A DNA stretch of 36,558 nucleotides, from the NCBI GenBank assembly GCA_014360895.1, contig JACIWQ010000021.1:1-36558 (forward strand), given 5' to 3'. The position numbers and the translations under genes are program-made. This DNA is from Thermoflexales bacterium. Lineage in GTDB: Bacteria > Chloroflexota > Anaerolineae > B4-G1 > DUEL01. Below are positions 26,578 through 34,567 of the stretch, one piece after another (position 1 is the first letter of the stretch; every line of letters begins with the position of its first letter). Under the pieces are notes generated by a model. It worked only from the letters and a program-made list of their open reading frames with translations, did no database searches and was not told the origin of the DNA.

Positions 26578-28131
26578 CTACAGCGGGATGTTGCCGTGTT
26601 TTTTCGGCGGGTTGGCATCCCGCTTGTTCCGCAGCATCTTCAGCGCCTCAATCAGCCGGGGGCGGGTCTCCTGCGGCTCTATGATGTCGTCTATGTAACC
26701 GCGCGCGGCGGCGATGTAGGGGTTGGCGAACTGCTCCCGGTACTCCCGCACCAGCCGCTCCCGCTCCGCCTCCGGGTCGGCGGCCGCCGCAATCTCCTTG
26801 CGGAAGATGATGTTCACCGCCCCGTCCGGCCCCATCACCGCAATCTCCGCCGTCGGCCAGGCGTAGGAGATGTCGCCCCGGATGTGCTTGGAACTCATCA
26901 CGTCATACGCGCCGCCGTAGGCCTTGCGCAGGATGACCGTCACTTTGGGCACCGTCGCCTCGCAATAGGCCCAGAGCAGTTTGGAGCCGTGGATGATGAT
27001 GCCACCGTGTTCCTGGTTCACGCCGGGCAGGAACCCCGGCACGTCCACAAAGGTGACGATGGGGATGTTGAAGCAGTCGCAGAACTGGACGAAGCGGGCC
27101 GCCTTGCGGGAAGCGTCTATATCCAGGACGCCCGCCAGGACCAGCGGCTGGTTGGCGACAATCCCCACGGAGAACCCGCCCAGTCGGGCAAAGCCGACGA
27201 CGATGTTCTGGGCCCAGTGCTCGTGGACCTCCAGGAACTCCCCGTTATCCACCACCCGCCGGATGACTTCCTTCACGTCGTAGGGACGGGTGGGGCTTTC
27301 GGGGATGATGGTCTTCAGTTCCTCGTCCTTTCGGTCCTCGGGGTCGTCGGTAGGGACGAAGGGCGGGTCCTCCATGTTGTTCTGGGGGATGTAGGAGAGG
27401 AGACGGCGGATGAGGTCAAAGCAGTGCTCCTCGTTCTCGGCGGCGAAGTGGGCGACGCCGCTCTTGGTAGCGTGGGTCATCGCGCCGCCCAGTTCTTCAA
27501 AGGTCACCTCCTCCCGCGTGACCGCTTTGATGACGTCCGGGCCGGTGATGAACATGTGGCTGGTGTCCTTGACCATGAGGATGAAGTCGGTCATGGCGGG
27601 GGAGTAGACGGCGCCGCCCGCGCAGGGACCCATGATGGCCGAAATCTGGGGGATCACGCCGGAGGCCAGGACGTTGCGCAGGAAGATGTAGGCGTACCCG
27701 GCCAGGGAGACGACGCCTTCCTGGATGCGCGCGCCGCCGGAGTCGTTGAGGCCGATGACGGGCGCGCCGTTCTTCATCGCCAGGTCCATAATCTTGCAGA
27801 CCTTCTCGGCGTGGACCTCGGAGAGGGAGCCGCCGAAGACGGTGAAGTCCTGGGAGAAGACGTAGACCAGGCGGCCGTTGATCGTCCCCCAGCCGGTGAC
27901 GACGGAATCCCCCAGGTACTTCTGCTTCTCCACGCCGAAGCCGACAGCCCGGTGGGTGACGAACATATCCAGTTCCCGGAAGGAGCCGGGGTCCAGGAGT
28001 TTCTCCACTCGCTCCCGGGCGGTCAGTTTTCCCTGGGCGTGCTGGCGGTCAATGCGCTCCTGGCCGCCGGCCAGCCGCGCCTGCTGGCGCATCTGATGGA
28101 GTTGGGCAATCAGGTCGTCTATGGTGGACAT
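26578..28131 (-). CDS. Acyl-CoA carboxylase carboxyltransferase (beta) subunit, propionyl-/methylmalonyl-CoA type
   Basis: Transfers carboxyl between biotin and an acyl-CoA. The 517-residue product has both crotonase-type halves of the family: [13 protein letters not shown]-like start ([18 protein letters not shown]), [32 protein letters not shown] in the N-terminal half, and [19 protein letters not shown] with [13 protein letters not shown] in the C-terminal half. The length fits PccB or MmdA (about 515 residues). Biotin carboxylase, biotin carrier or decarboxylase membrane subunits are not nearby, so carboxylase and decarboxylase roles cannot be separated. ATG 28131 has GAGGTG upstream; a longer in-frame reading to 28638 runs through repeats and is not real. 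Confidence 0.93.
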   Translation of the reverse strand: MSTIDDLIAQLHQMRQQARLAGGQERIDRQHAQGKLTARERVEKLLDPGSFRELDMFVTHRAVGFGVEKQKYLGDSVVTGWGTINGRLVYVFSQDFTVFGGSLSEVHAEKVCKIMDLAMKNGAPVIGLNDSGGARIQEGVVSLAGYAYIFLRNVLASGVIPQISAIMGPCAGGAVYSPAMTDFILMVKDTSHMFITGPDVIKAVTREEVTFEELGGAMTHATKSGVAHFAAENEEHCFDLIRRLLSYIPQNNMEDPPFVPTDDPEDRKDEELKTIIPESPTRPYDVKEVIRRVVDNGEFLEVHEHWAQNIVVGFARLGGFSVGIVANQPLVLAGVLDIDASRKAARFVQFCDCFNIPIVTFVDVPGFLPGVNQEHGGIIIHGSKLLWAYCEATVPKVTVILRKAYGGAYDVMSSKHIRGDISYAWPTAEIAVMGPDGAVNIIFRKEIAAAADPEAERERLVREYREQFANPYIAAARGYIDDIIEPQETRPRLIEALKMLRNKRDANPPKKHGNIPL

Positions 28132-28140
28132 GGGCACCTC

Positions 28141-28168
28141 GTGTTGCGTATTGCGTATTGCGTACTCC
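28141..28168 (-). repeat. Short heptanucleotide array before the carboxyltransferase gene
   Basis: Four 7-mers (GTGTTGC, GTATTGC, GTATTGC, GTACTCC on the plus strand) end 9 bases upstream of the ATG at 28131, separated from it by a GAGGTG ribosome site. It has the same period as the arrays at 9243 and 26464 but an unrelated unit. Confidence 0.85.
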
Positions 28169-28185
28169 GTTCGTGGGGTGGCGCT

Positions 28186-28660
28186 GATTGGAAATCGGCC
28201 TGGCCTGGGCGCAGGCGGGTTCGCTGCCGCTCGCCGGGACATCCGCTTTGTGTCCGCCTGCGCGGACGCGGAACCCCCCGTCGGCGAAGGCCGACGGCGC
28301 CGATTGGAAATCGGCCTCGCCTGGGCCTTCGGCCTTGCGTCCGCCTGCGCGGACGCGAAACCCCTGTCGGCGCAGGCCGACGGCTGGCATCCGGTCCAGA
28401 GAGGCTGACCTCGGTCAGCGCATTGGAAATCGGCCTCGCCTGGGCCTTCGGCCGGGTGCCCGCCTGCGCGGGCGCGAAACCCCGTCGGCGAAGGCCGACG
28501 GCTGGCATCCGGCCTAGAGAGGCCGCCTTCAGTCGGCGCTGATTGGAAATCAGCCTGCCTGGGCGCTTCGCGCCGGACGTCAGCCTTCGCTGACGCAAAA
28601 CCTGTCGGCCTGCGCCGACAGGGAGGCCAAAGGCCCAAAGAGGCCGCCTTCAGTCGGCGC
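28186..28660. repeat. Four tandem ~120-bp multi-hairpin repeats
   Basis: Copies begin at 28186, 28302, 28421 and 28541 with periods of 116-120 bp. Each opens with (G)ATTGGAAATC and holds three or four short hairpins: GGCC-tt-GGCC-type, GTCCGC-ctgc-GCGGAC and GTCGGC-gaa-GCCGAC. Most end with a segment like GGCTGGCATCCGG...AGAGGC. The copies differ by compensating changes that keep the stems, for example GCCCGC-ctgc-GCGGGC in copy 3. Nothing here codes convincingly. The last copy overlaps the 3' end of the CHAT gene. Confidence 0.9.
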
Positions 28661-28726
28661 CCTCGCGGGCCAGCATCCGCAGGACCTCCCGCGCCCGCTC
28701 ATCCTCCAGCGCCGCCAGGACCAGTA

Positions 28727-29527
28727 TCAGCGCCTGGAGGTCCACCTCGTCCAGCCCCTGAGCCAGCGCCGGAAGTCCCGTTCCCCGGCCAGGACCCGCT
28801 CCAGCGCGCGGGCCAGCGCCTCCCGAACGGGCCGGGCCGCCTCCCCCCGCAGTTCCCCCCGCGCGGCGGCGACGAGGGCCAGCAGCAGCGGCGCCATCCG
28901 GACCACCGCCGGGTGGAGGGGGACGACCTCTGCTTCCGCCTCTGCCGCCCGCCGCATCTGCGCAGACAGTTGCGGAAGGCCAATCTGGTCAAATATCTCC
29001 GCCGCCTGCAAAAGGTAGGGGCGGGCTTCCTCCAGGCGGCCCAGTCCCCGCAGGACCAGGCCGAAGTTGCCCAGGTCAACCGCCACGTTGTAGCGGCTGC
29101 CGATGGCTTCGTGGAGGGAGACGGCCTGCTGGAGGAGCGCGCGAGCTTCTTCATCCCTACCCTGGCGGAGGGCCAGGCGGCTTAAGGAGGCCAGGGTGTT
29201 GGCCTCCCCCAGCCGATCCCCCACCTGCCGGAAAAGCCTCAGCGCCTCCCCATACGAATCCAGCGCCGCATCCATATCGGCCCGGAAACTCTGCACGTCG
29301 CCGATGGCCTTTAGGGTGTTGGCCTCCCCCAGCCGATCCCCCCAGCGCCGAGCGCACGCCAGCGCGCGCTCGTAGCGCTGGAAGGTCTCCTCCTGATACA
29401 GCCGCCCGGTCACGGTGTAAACGTTTTCCAGCAGCGCGGCCAGGTGGGGCGAGCGCACCCGTCCTTCCCGCCCCTCCTCGTGCTCCAGCCCCCAATCCAG
29501 CCAGGCCTCTGTGGACATAGCGGGCAA
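28727..29527 (-). CDS. TPR segment of the CHAT protein (separate ORF as read)
   Basis: As the sequence stands, this 266-residue ORF encodes the tetratricopeptide region in a frame different from the CHAT/NB-ARC ORF it overlaps. About four helix-turn-helix repeats of ~40 residues are visible, with the recurring GDRLGEANTL and a 120-bp DNA period (identical 27-base stretches about 120 bp apart near 29195 and 29315). Its apparent start (TTG) has no ribosome site, which argues that it is the continuation of the upstream gene rather than an independent one. The last ~13 residues are out of frame with the real C-terminus. Confidence 0.6.
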   Translation of the reverse strand: MPAMSTEAWLDWGLEHEEGREGRVRSPHLAALLENVYTVTGRLYQEETFQRYERALACARRWGDRLGEANTLKAIGDVQSFRADMDAALDSYGEALRLFRQVGDRLGEANTLASLSRLALRQGRDEEARALLQQAVSLHEAIGSRYNVAVDLGNFGLVLRGLGRLEEARPYLLQAAEIFDQIGLPQLSAQMRRAAEAEAEVVPLHPAVVRMAPLLLALVAAARGELRGEAARPVREALARALERVLAGERDFRRWLRGWTRWTSRR

Positions 29528-31358
29528 CGGCCAGGGGCATCATTTCGCCCCCCTCCCTCAGCGCCCGGTCCAGTAACTCCACCCAGTAGCGGGGCTCCTC
29601 GTCAAAGTCAAAATCAAAGTAAAACCGCAGGACGGCCGGGCCCCAGCGGGCGCGGGCGGCCTCCTCGTCCCCCAGGAGCTGCTCCGCGAAGAGGCGGAAG
29701 GGGGTGGGGAGGTAGAGAAGGTCGGGCCAGGGCCGTTCCAGGAGGGACTGGTTCTCTATCTCCCGGACCCACTCCCGGGCCTGGGAGCTGAAGACCGGCT
29801 CCAGGCCGTCCTGGGGGAAGCCGCCGGGGAAGAGGGCCAGGAGGGGGTAAAAGTCGGCGGCGGCGGGGGACTGCTCCCGCAGCCGGTCGTAGGCCAGGGC
29901 GATGCCCGCGGCCACGCTCTTCACCTCGTCGGGGTAATACGGGTCCCGCATCACCTGGTCCCACTTCTCGCGCAGGTCCCGCACCAGAGGCCTCAGGTCG
30001 GGGCTACGGGAGGCCCGCCAGGCCCGCGCCACCAGCGCCACCGCGCGGGGGAGGTAGTCGGTGTAGCGCAGGAGTTCCTCCAGGTCAGCTTCCTCCATCC
30101 GGGCCCACTCGGCATCCGTCACATTGGCCTCCGCCGCGAAGAGGGCCAGGGCGGCCTGGAGGGAGAGGCGGCGGAGGTCATAGCGGGGGAGGTGGGCGCT
30201 CCCCACGTCCGACTGGGAGGTGACGAGGATGCGGGGGGAGGCCGGGGCCGCGGCCAGCGCCTCCAGAAGGTCACGGAAGGCTCTCCCGCCCCGGAGGACG
30301 GCGTTCTCCGCCTCGTCCAGGATGAGGAGGAGGTTCTGAGGAAGGCTACCGGCCAGGGATGCCGCGTCGGGGACGCTCCCGGCGGGGAGGCCCAGCGCGG
30401 TGGCGATGGCCATCCGGGCGCCGTCGGCGTCGTAAACCCGGCTCAGGTCCACAAATTTCACGTCCTGCGGCGCCACCCGGCGGCGGGCGGCCAGCCAGCG
30501 GGCCACCTCTTTCGCCAGTTCGGTCTTCCCCACCCCGCTGACGCCCTGGATGAAGACGGCCCGGCGCTCCCGCAGGAGGCGCAGGACGTCCCGCATCGGT
30601 TCTCCCCGACCCACGAAACGGGCGGGGCGGAGGTGGAAGGGCGGGTCGGTCAGGGCGGGGAGGAGCTCTATCTCCACCTTTCCCTCCGGCAGCGCGGGCC
30701 AGAGGACTTCGTCGTGGTCGCTATCTTCCGGGAGGAGGCGGAACTTGCGGGCCTCCGCCAGGGCCAGCGCCTCCCTGCCCCGGCGGCAGAGGTCCTCGTC
30801 CAGCGCGACGGCGTTCTGCGCGGCGCGGAAGGCGTCGGCGACGGTGTTGCCGGTGAGGAGGGCAGTGTAGAAGCGGCAGAAGAAGGTGATGGCGACCCGC
30901 TGGGTTACGGTTTCCTCCGCGTCCACCGCCACGATGTGGGGGATCCGCAGGGCGTGGAGGGCAGCGGCGACGCTCTGGGAATGGCAGGCGGTCACCACCG
31001 CCAGGCGGAACTCCGGCTCCGGGCGGCCGGTGGGGTTGAGGACCATAAGGAGTTGGCGATCCCGGAGGGGGCGGATGTCTCCGGCCCGGTCCTCAAAAAT
31101 CAGGTAGCCCGCAGGCCAGTCTTCCGGCTTATAGCCGTGCCCCAGGTAGTGGAGGACGGAGAAGGTGGGGCGGTCCCGGCGGGAGAGGTACGCGCCGATG
31201 GCGTCGGCCTCGGCGATGCGGGTGACGAAGGTGGCCGGGGCGGGGATGGCCTGCAGGGCGTCGGTCAGTTCCTGCAGGGCCCGGTCCACGGCCACGGGGT
31301 CCGCCGTCAGCGGGCTGCTGAGCAGGAGGAGGACGTGGGGGTGGTCCGATGCGGGCAT
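29157..31358 (-). CDS. CHAT peptidase/NB-ARC STAND NTPase, N-terminal part as read
   Basis: A caspase-like CHAT protease fused to a STAND switch. The CHAT domain spans about residues 1-210 with the catalytic dyad in VLHYLGHGY (His74) and VVTACHSQS (Cys125), plus the late FYTALLTGNTVADAFRAAQ helix. The NB-ARC domain follows: FVGRGEPM, Walker A GVSGVGKT (272-279), Walker B LLLILDEAE (Asp348, Glu349), a WH-like region and the arm segment. The last ~115 of 733 residues are out of frame. The ATG lies one base past the stop of the membrane-protein gene, with GGAG upstream: tight coupling. In related proteins the TPRs sense a ligand, NB-ARC oligomerises, and CHAT cleaves a target. Confidence 0.85.
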   Translation of the reverse strand: MPASDHPHVLLLLSSPLTADPVAVDRALQELTDALQAIPAPATFVTRIAEADAIGAYLSRRDRPTFSVLHYLGHGYKPEDWPAGYLIFEDRAGDIRPLRDRQLLMVLNPTGRPEPEFRLAVVTACHSQSVAAALHALRIPHIVAVDAEETVTQRVAITFFCRFYTALLTGNTVADAFRAAQNAVALDEDLCRRGREALALAEARKFRLLPEDSDHDEVLWPALPEGKVEIELLPALTDPPFHLRPARFVGRGEPMRDVLRLLRERRAVFIQGVSGVGKTELAKEVARWLAARRRVAPQDVKFVDLSRVYDADGARMAIATALGLPAGSVPDAASLAGSLPQNLLLILDEAENAVLRGGRAFRDLLEALAAAPASPRILVTSQSDVGSAHLPRYDLRRLSLQAALALFAAEANVTDAEWARMEEADLEELLRYTDYLPRAVALVARAWRASRSPDLRPLVRDLREKWDQVMRDPYYPDEVKSVAAGIALAYDRLREQSPAAADFYPLLALFPGGFPQDGLEPVFSSQAREWVREIENQSLLERPWPDLLYLPTPFRLFAEQLLGDEEAARARWGPAVLRFYFDFDFDEEPRYWVELLDRALREGGEMMPLAVARYVHRGLAGLGAGARGGAGRTGALAPPGRAAGKRLHRDRAAVSGGDLPALRARAGVRSALGGSAGGGQHPKGHRRRAEFPGRYGCGAGFVWGGAEAFPAGGGSAGGGQHPGLLKPPGPPPG

Positions 31359-31359
31359 C

Positions 31360-31983
31360 TCATTTCTCCATCGCTTTCAGTCGTTCCTGAAGGAAGTCGT
31401 AGCCACCCTGGGTGAGCAGGTACGCGGCCAGGGCCAGGGCCCGCTCCTCTGCTCCCCGGCCGCGCAGTTTCTCCAGGTAGGCCTCCACCTGTTCGGGGGG
31501 ATGGAGGGCGGAGGCGTGGGCGAAGAGGCGGACCTGATGCTCCAGTTCTTCCACGGGGAGACGGGTCGCTCTTTCCAGGAGGCGGATGCGGCCGGAGAGG
31601 AGGCCCTGGTTCGTCTGCTCCCAGCAGAAGCGCTGGAGGCGGCCGTAGAGGTCGGCCAGGGAGAGGGAGACAGCTCCTCCGATCTCCGGGTTGAGGGGCT
31701 GAAGGAGATTGATGCGGGTCCGGATGAGCGCCTGCCATCCAATCCCCGCCGTCAGGGCCAGGAGGTAGGGGTTGGCCGAAGGAAAGGCCAACCGGGCCAG
31801 GATGAAGACCAGAAGGGCCAGGGCCCCGTTGATCCCCATCAACAGCCCGCTCCACCCGCTCCGCAGGGCCCGGCGGATGTCGCTCCGGAAGGCCTGAATC
31901 ACCTCGGTCAGGGCCCAGAGGCCGGCCAGGACAACCACCAGCACGTAGGGGCCCAGCGCGTTGACCACGTCGTTCGCCGTCAT
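31360..31983 (-). CDS. Three-helix membrane protein of the CHAT cluster
   Basis: A 207-residue protein with three predicted membrane segments (about residues 12-31, 44-67 and 70-90), followed by a ~115-residue soluble, helical C-terminal domain rich in Leu, Glu and Arg. No family is recognised. It sits between the winged-helix-like gene (18-base gap) and the CHAT gene (stop and start separated by a single base). Position and topology make it a candidate effector, membrane anchor or cleavage target of the CHAT protease; this is inference from context only. Confidence 0.75.
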   Translation of the reverse strand: MTANDVVNALGPYVLVVVLAGLWALTEVIQAFRSDIRRALRSGWSGLLMGINGALALLVFILARLAFPSANPYLLALTAGIGWQALIRTRINLLQPLNPEIGGAVSLSLADLYGRLQRFCWEQTNQGLLSGRIRLLERATRLPVEELEHQVRLFAHASALHPPEQVEAYLEKLRGRGAEERALALAAYLLTQGGYDFLQERLKAMEK

Positions 31984-32001
31984 CGGAGCGCCCGTCCCAC
32001 T

Positions 32002-32451
32002 TTATGCGCTGCGGATTGCGTCCCGCCCGCGCGCGGTCAGGGAGACCAGTTCCCAACCCCGGAGGGTCTGGATTTCCACCAATCCCTCCTGCTCCATTGC
32101 CTGCAGGACAGGGCGGATTTCGTCCGGCAGCGAAAGGGTGGCGGCGGCCAGTTCGGGGAAAAGGGCGGGGCCCCGGCGGTGGAGGTTTTCCAGAACGGCC
32201 TGCCGGAGGCGGGCCGTTTCCTGGTCCTTCAGGCCTGCCGTCTCCTCGCCGACGGCCTCTTCCTCCAGTTGCCGGGCCAGGTCCACCAGCGCGCTCTGGC
32301 TGGCTTTGAGGCTTTCCGCCTCGGGGGAATTCTCCCCGGCGCAAGCTGCCAGGGCACTGCTGATGCGGCTCAGTTCCCGGGCGACATCCGCCAGCAGCCG
32401 GACCGTATCCGCTGTCCTCTTTGATCCTCCAGCACCGATGACGCCCATCAT
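32002..32451 (-). CDS. Small winged-helix-like protein of the CHAT cluster
   Basis: A 149-residue protein. The N-terminal half (about residues 12-75) is helical and probably coiled coil; the C-terminal half (about 80-149) looks like a winged helix: LRQAVLENLHRRGPALFPEL, then IRPVLQAMEQEGLVEI and WELVSLTARGRDAI, the wing/strand pattern of small regulators. GGAGG precedes two adjacent ATGs (32451 and 32448); the second has better spacing. It is the first gene of the cluster and may regulate it or act as an adaptor. No family is firmly recognised. Confidence 0.7.
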   Translation of the reverse strand: MMGVIGAGGSKRTADTVRLLADVARELSRISSALAACAGENSPEAESLKASQSALVDLARQLEEEAVGEETAGLKDQETARLRQAVLENLHRRGPALFPELAAATLSLPDEIRPVLQAMEQEGLVEIQTLRGWELVSLTARGRDAIRSA

Positions 32452-32526
32452 TGCCTCCAGAATCCGAAGCAGTATGCATTCGTTTTGCCTAACAGCGAGG
32501 CAGTGCGTATCTTACGGGTCATAACC

Positions 32527-32555
32527 ATTTTACAATACCAGCAAGGAGTTAGCAA
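32527..32555 (-). promoter_or_regulatory. Promoter of the CHAT cluster
   Basis: On the minus strand, the -35 TTGCTA (32555-32550), a 17-bp spacer and the -10 TAAAAT (32532-32527) make a reasonable sigma-70 promoter. The start would be near 32520, giving a leader of about 70 nt. It is the only good candidate in the 173-bp gap after oppF, and the three genes downstream are tightly packed, so one transcript is likely. Confidence 0.6.
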
Positions 32556-32624
32556 CTGCGGTGGGAAGAGCGGGGGGAGCGAAGGCGCTGGCGGCCGCCC
32601 TGGATGGCCGCAATATCTCTCCTC

Positions 32625-33590
32625 TCAACCAACCCGATGGCAGGCCACCAGATGGCCATCCCCGACGTCCACCCATCGGGGTTCTTCGGTCGCGCAGAGG
32701 GGCAGGGCTTGAGCACAGCGAGGGTGAAACGAACACCCCGGCGGGGGATTGAGCGGGCTGGGGACGCCTCCCTGGAGGACGACCCGCGCCCGCCGGGCCT
32801 GGGGGTCCGGTATCGGGGTACTGGAGACCAGCGCCTGGGTATAGGGATGGCGGGTGTCATGGAAGATGCGGTCCGTCGTGCCGACCTCCACCACCCGGCC
32901 CAGGTACATCACCGCAATCCGGTCGCTGACGTGCTGGACCACGCTCAGGTCGTGGGAGATGAACAGATACGTCAGCCCCAACTCGGCCTGCAGTTCCTTC
33001 AGCAGATTGAGAATCTGCGCCTGAACGGAGACGTCCAGCGCTGAGGTCGGCTCGTCCAGAACAACGAAGAGGGGATTGAGCGCCAGCGCCCGCGCGATGG
33101 CGATGCGCTGGAGTTGCCCGCCGGAGAATTCGTGGGGATACCGGTACAGTTGGTCCGCCGAGAGGCCCACCCGTTCCAGCAGCGCCACCACCCGCTCTGC
33201 CAGCGCGCGCCCCCGCAGGTCGGTATGGGTCACCAGCGGCTCCCCCACCAGATGGAGGACGTTCATCCGGGGGTCCAGCGAGAGATAGGGGTTCTGAAAG
33301 ACCATCTGGAAGTACCGGCGGCGCTGACGAAGGGTCTCCCGGTCCAGTTGGAGCAGGTTTTCTCCCCGGAAGAGGACCTCGCCGAAGGTCGGCTCCACCA
33401 GCCGGAGCAGGCAACGCCCCAACGTGGTCTTCCCGCAGCCCGACTCCCCCACCACGCCGAAGGTCTCCCCCGGGTAGACGGTCAGGTCCACCCAGTGTAG
33501 GGCACGGACGACCTGTCGGCGGCTGAACAGCCCGCCCCGCAGGACGTAGTGCTTGGTCAACTGGCGGGCCTGGACCAGCGGCTCGGTCAT
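32625..33590 (-). CDS. oppF: Oligopeptide/dipeptide ABC transporter ATP-binding protein (OppF/DppF type)
   Basis: One of the two ATPases that energise peptide import. The 321-residue product has Walker A GESGCGKT (48-55), Q-loop [12 protein letters not shown], signature FSGGQLQR, Walker [13 protein letters not shown] and the switch His in FISHDLSVV. The C-terminal oligopeptide-type extension contains [18 protein letters not shown], whose cysteines in related proteins bind an iron-sulfur cluster. ATG 33590 overlaps the oppD stop (ATGA). The FHPRC motif and gene order place it in the peptide/nickel subfamily; substrate not predictable. Confidence 0.92.
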   Translation of the reverse strand: MTEPLVQARQLTKHYVLRGGLFSRRQVVRALHWVDLTVYPGETFGVVGESGCGKTTLGRCLLRLVEPTFGEVLFRGENLLQLDRETLRQRRRYFQMVFQNPYLSLDPRMNVLHLVGEPLVTHTDLRGRALAERVVALLERVGLSADQLYRYPHEFSGGQLQRIAIARALALNPLFVVLDEPTSALDVSVQAQILNLLKELQAELGLTYLFISHDLSVVQHVSDRIAVMYLGRVVEVGTTDRIFHDTRHPYTQALVSSTPIPDPQARRARVVLQGGVPSPLNPPPGCSFHPRCAQALPLCATEEPRWVDVGDGHLVACHRVG

Positions 33591-34567
33591 CGCTCCGCCT
33601 CCCTGTCGTAGAGGTGACAGGCGACCTGATGCCCGTCGGCGACCTCCAGAAGCGCCGGCCGCTCCTGGCGACAGCGGTCCCAGGCGAAGGGGCATCGGGG
33701 ATGGAACAGGCAGCCCGGCGGCGGTTGCAGGCCGTCTGGGACGGTGCCGGGAATGGCCTGAAGGGGGCGTCCCCGATGAGATGGCCGGGGGATCGCCGCC
33801 AGCAGACCCTGGGTATACGGGTGCTTCATGGCCTGGAAGATGGCCTCCGTCGGGCCTGTCTCCACGATGAATCCGGCGTACAGGACGGCCACCCGGTCGC
33901 ATGTCTCGGCGACGACGCCCAAGTTGTGGGTGATGAGCAGGATGGAGAGCCCGCGCGTCCGTTTCAGGTCTACCAGCAGGTCCAGAATCTGGGCCTGGAT
34001 GGTCACGTCCAGTGCGGTGGTGGGTTCATCGGCGACCAGGACCTCCGCGCCGCAGGAAAGGGCCATCGCAATCATCACCCGCTGCTGCATCCCGCCGCTC
34101 AACTCGTGCGGGTAGGTCTCCAGGATGCGCTCCGGTTCGGGCATCCCCACGGAGCGGAGGACCTCCGCCGCCTGACGACGGGCCGCGTCCCGGCCTAGGC
34201 GGCGGTGGCGGCGGGTGACCAGTTCCATCTGTTCGCCCACCGTAAAGACGGGATTCAGCGCCGCCGCCGGGTCCTGGAAAATCATGGCGATTTTCCCGCC
34301 CCGCAGCGCCTGCCACTGGGCCGGGGGGAGAGCCAGCAGGTTCCGGCCGCGATAGCGGATTTCTCCGCCAACCACCTGGCCGGGGGGTGGGATCAACCCC
34401 AGCAGCGCCAGCCCTGTCACCGACTTGCCGCATCCCGTCTCCCCCACCAGGCCGAGAATTTCCCCCGGATACAGGTCAAAGGAGACCCCGTTCAGGGCAT
34501 AGACCACCCCGGCGTAGGTCTGGAATTGGACCCGCAGGTCGCGGACGGAGATCAGGGGCTCCTTCAT
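33587..34567 (-). CDS. oppD: Oligopeptide/dipeptide ABC transporter ATP-binding protein (OppD/DppD type)
   Basis: The partner ATPase. The 326 residues carry Walker A GETGCGKS (42-49), [14 protein letters not shown], signature LSGGMQQR, Walker [13 protein letters not shown] and LITHNLGVV, then the C-terminal [18 protein letters not shown] cluster motif. It overlaps oppC upstream and oppF downstream by 4 bases each, giving coupled translation through the operon. The OppD-type features GGMQQRV and [10 protein letters not shown] distinguish it from oppF. Confidence 0.92.
   Translation of the reverse strand: MKEPLISVRDLRVQFQTYAGVVYALNGVSFDLYPGEILGLVGETGCGKSVTGLALLGLIPPPGQVVGGEIRYRGRNLLALPPAQWQALRGGKIAMIFQDPAAALNPVFTVGEQMELVTRRHRRLGRDAARRQAAEVLRSVGMPEPERILETYPHELSGGMQQRVMIAMALSCGAEVLVADEPTTALDVTIQAQILDLLVDLKRTRGLSILLITHNLGVVAETCDRVAVLYAGFIVETGPTEAIFQAMKHPYTQGLLAAIPRPSHRGRPLQAIPGTVPDGLQPPPGCLFHPRCPFAWDRCRQERPALLEVADGHQVACHLYDREAER

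Larger units (their letters stand above)
28650..31358 (-). pseudogene. Full-length reading of the CHAT-NB-ARC-TPR gene, with two compensating frame disruptions
   Basis: Reconstructed across three segments, this is one gene of about 900 codons. Segment 1 (31358 to about 29520) is in one frame; segment 2 (about 29520 to 28776) holds the TPR repeats in another; segment 3 (28776 to 28650) returns to the first frame and encodes an amphipathic helical tail (GLDEVDLQALILVLAAL...REGAD). The first shift behaves as one extra base between about 29543 and 29505, plausibly in the CCCC run near 29536. The second behaves as one missing base near 28776. Net frame is restored. Sequencing indels, decay or recoding are all possible; I favour indels, since the protein sequence on all three sides is well preserved. 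Confidence 0.7.

Noticed and set aside
26596-28542. 648-residue plus-strand ORF opposite the carboxyltransferase
   Set aside because: Antisense of a clear enzyme gene continuing into repeats; no ribosome site or domain.
28132-28638. N-terminal extension of the carboxyltransferase (169 more residues in frame)
   Set aside because: The extension is translation of the palindromic repeats and the heptamer array; the family's normal N-terminus and a ribosome site lie at 28131.
28186-28660. Possible CRISPR array
   Set aside because: Units are ~120 bp, internally palindromic and nearly continuous; there are no short identical repeats separated by unique spacers and no cas genes nearby.
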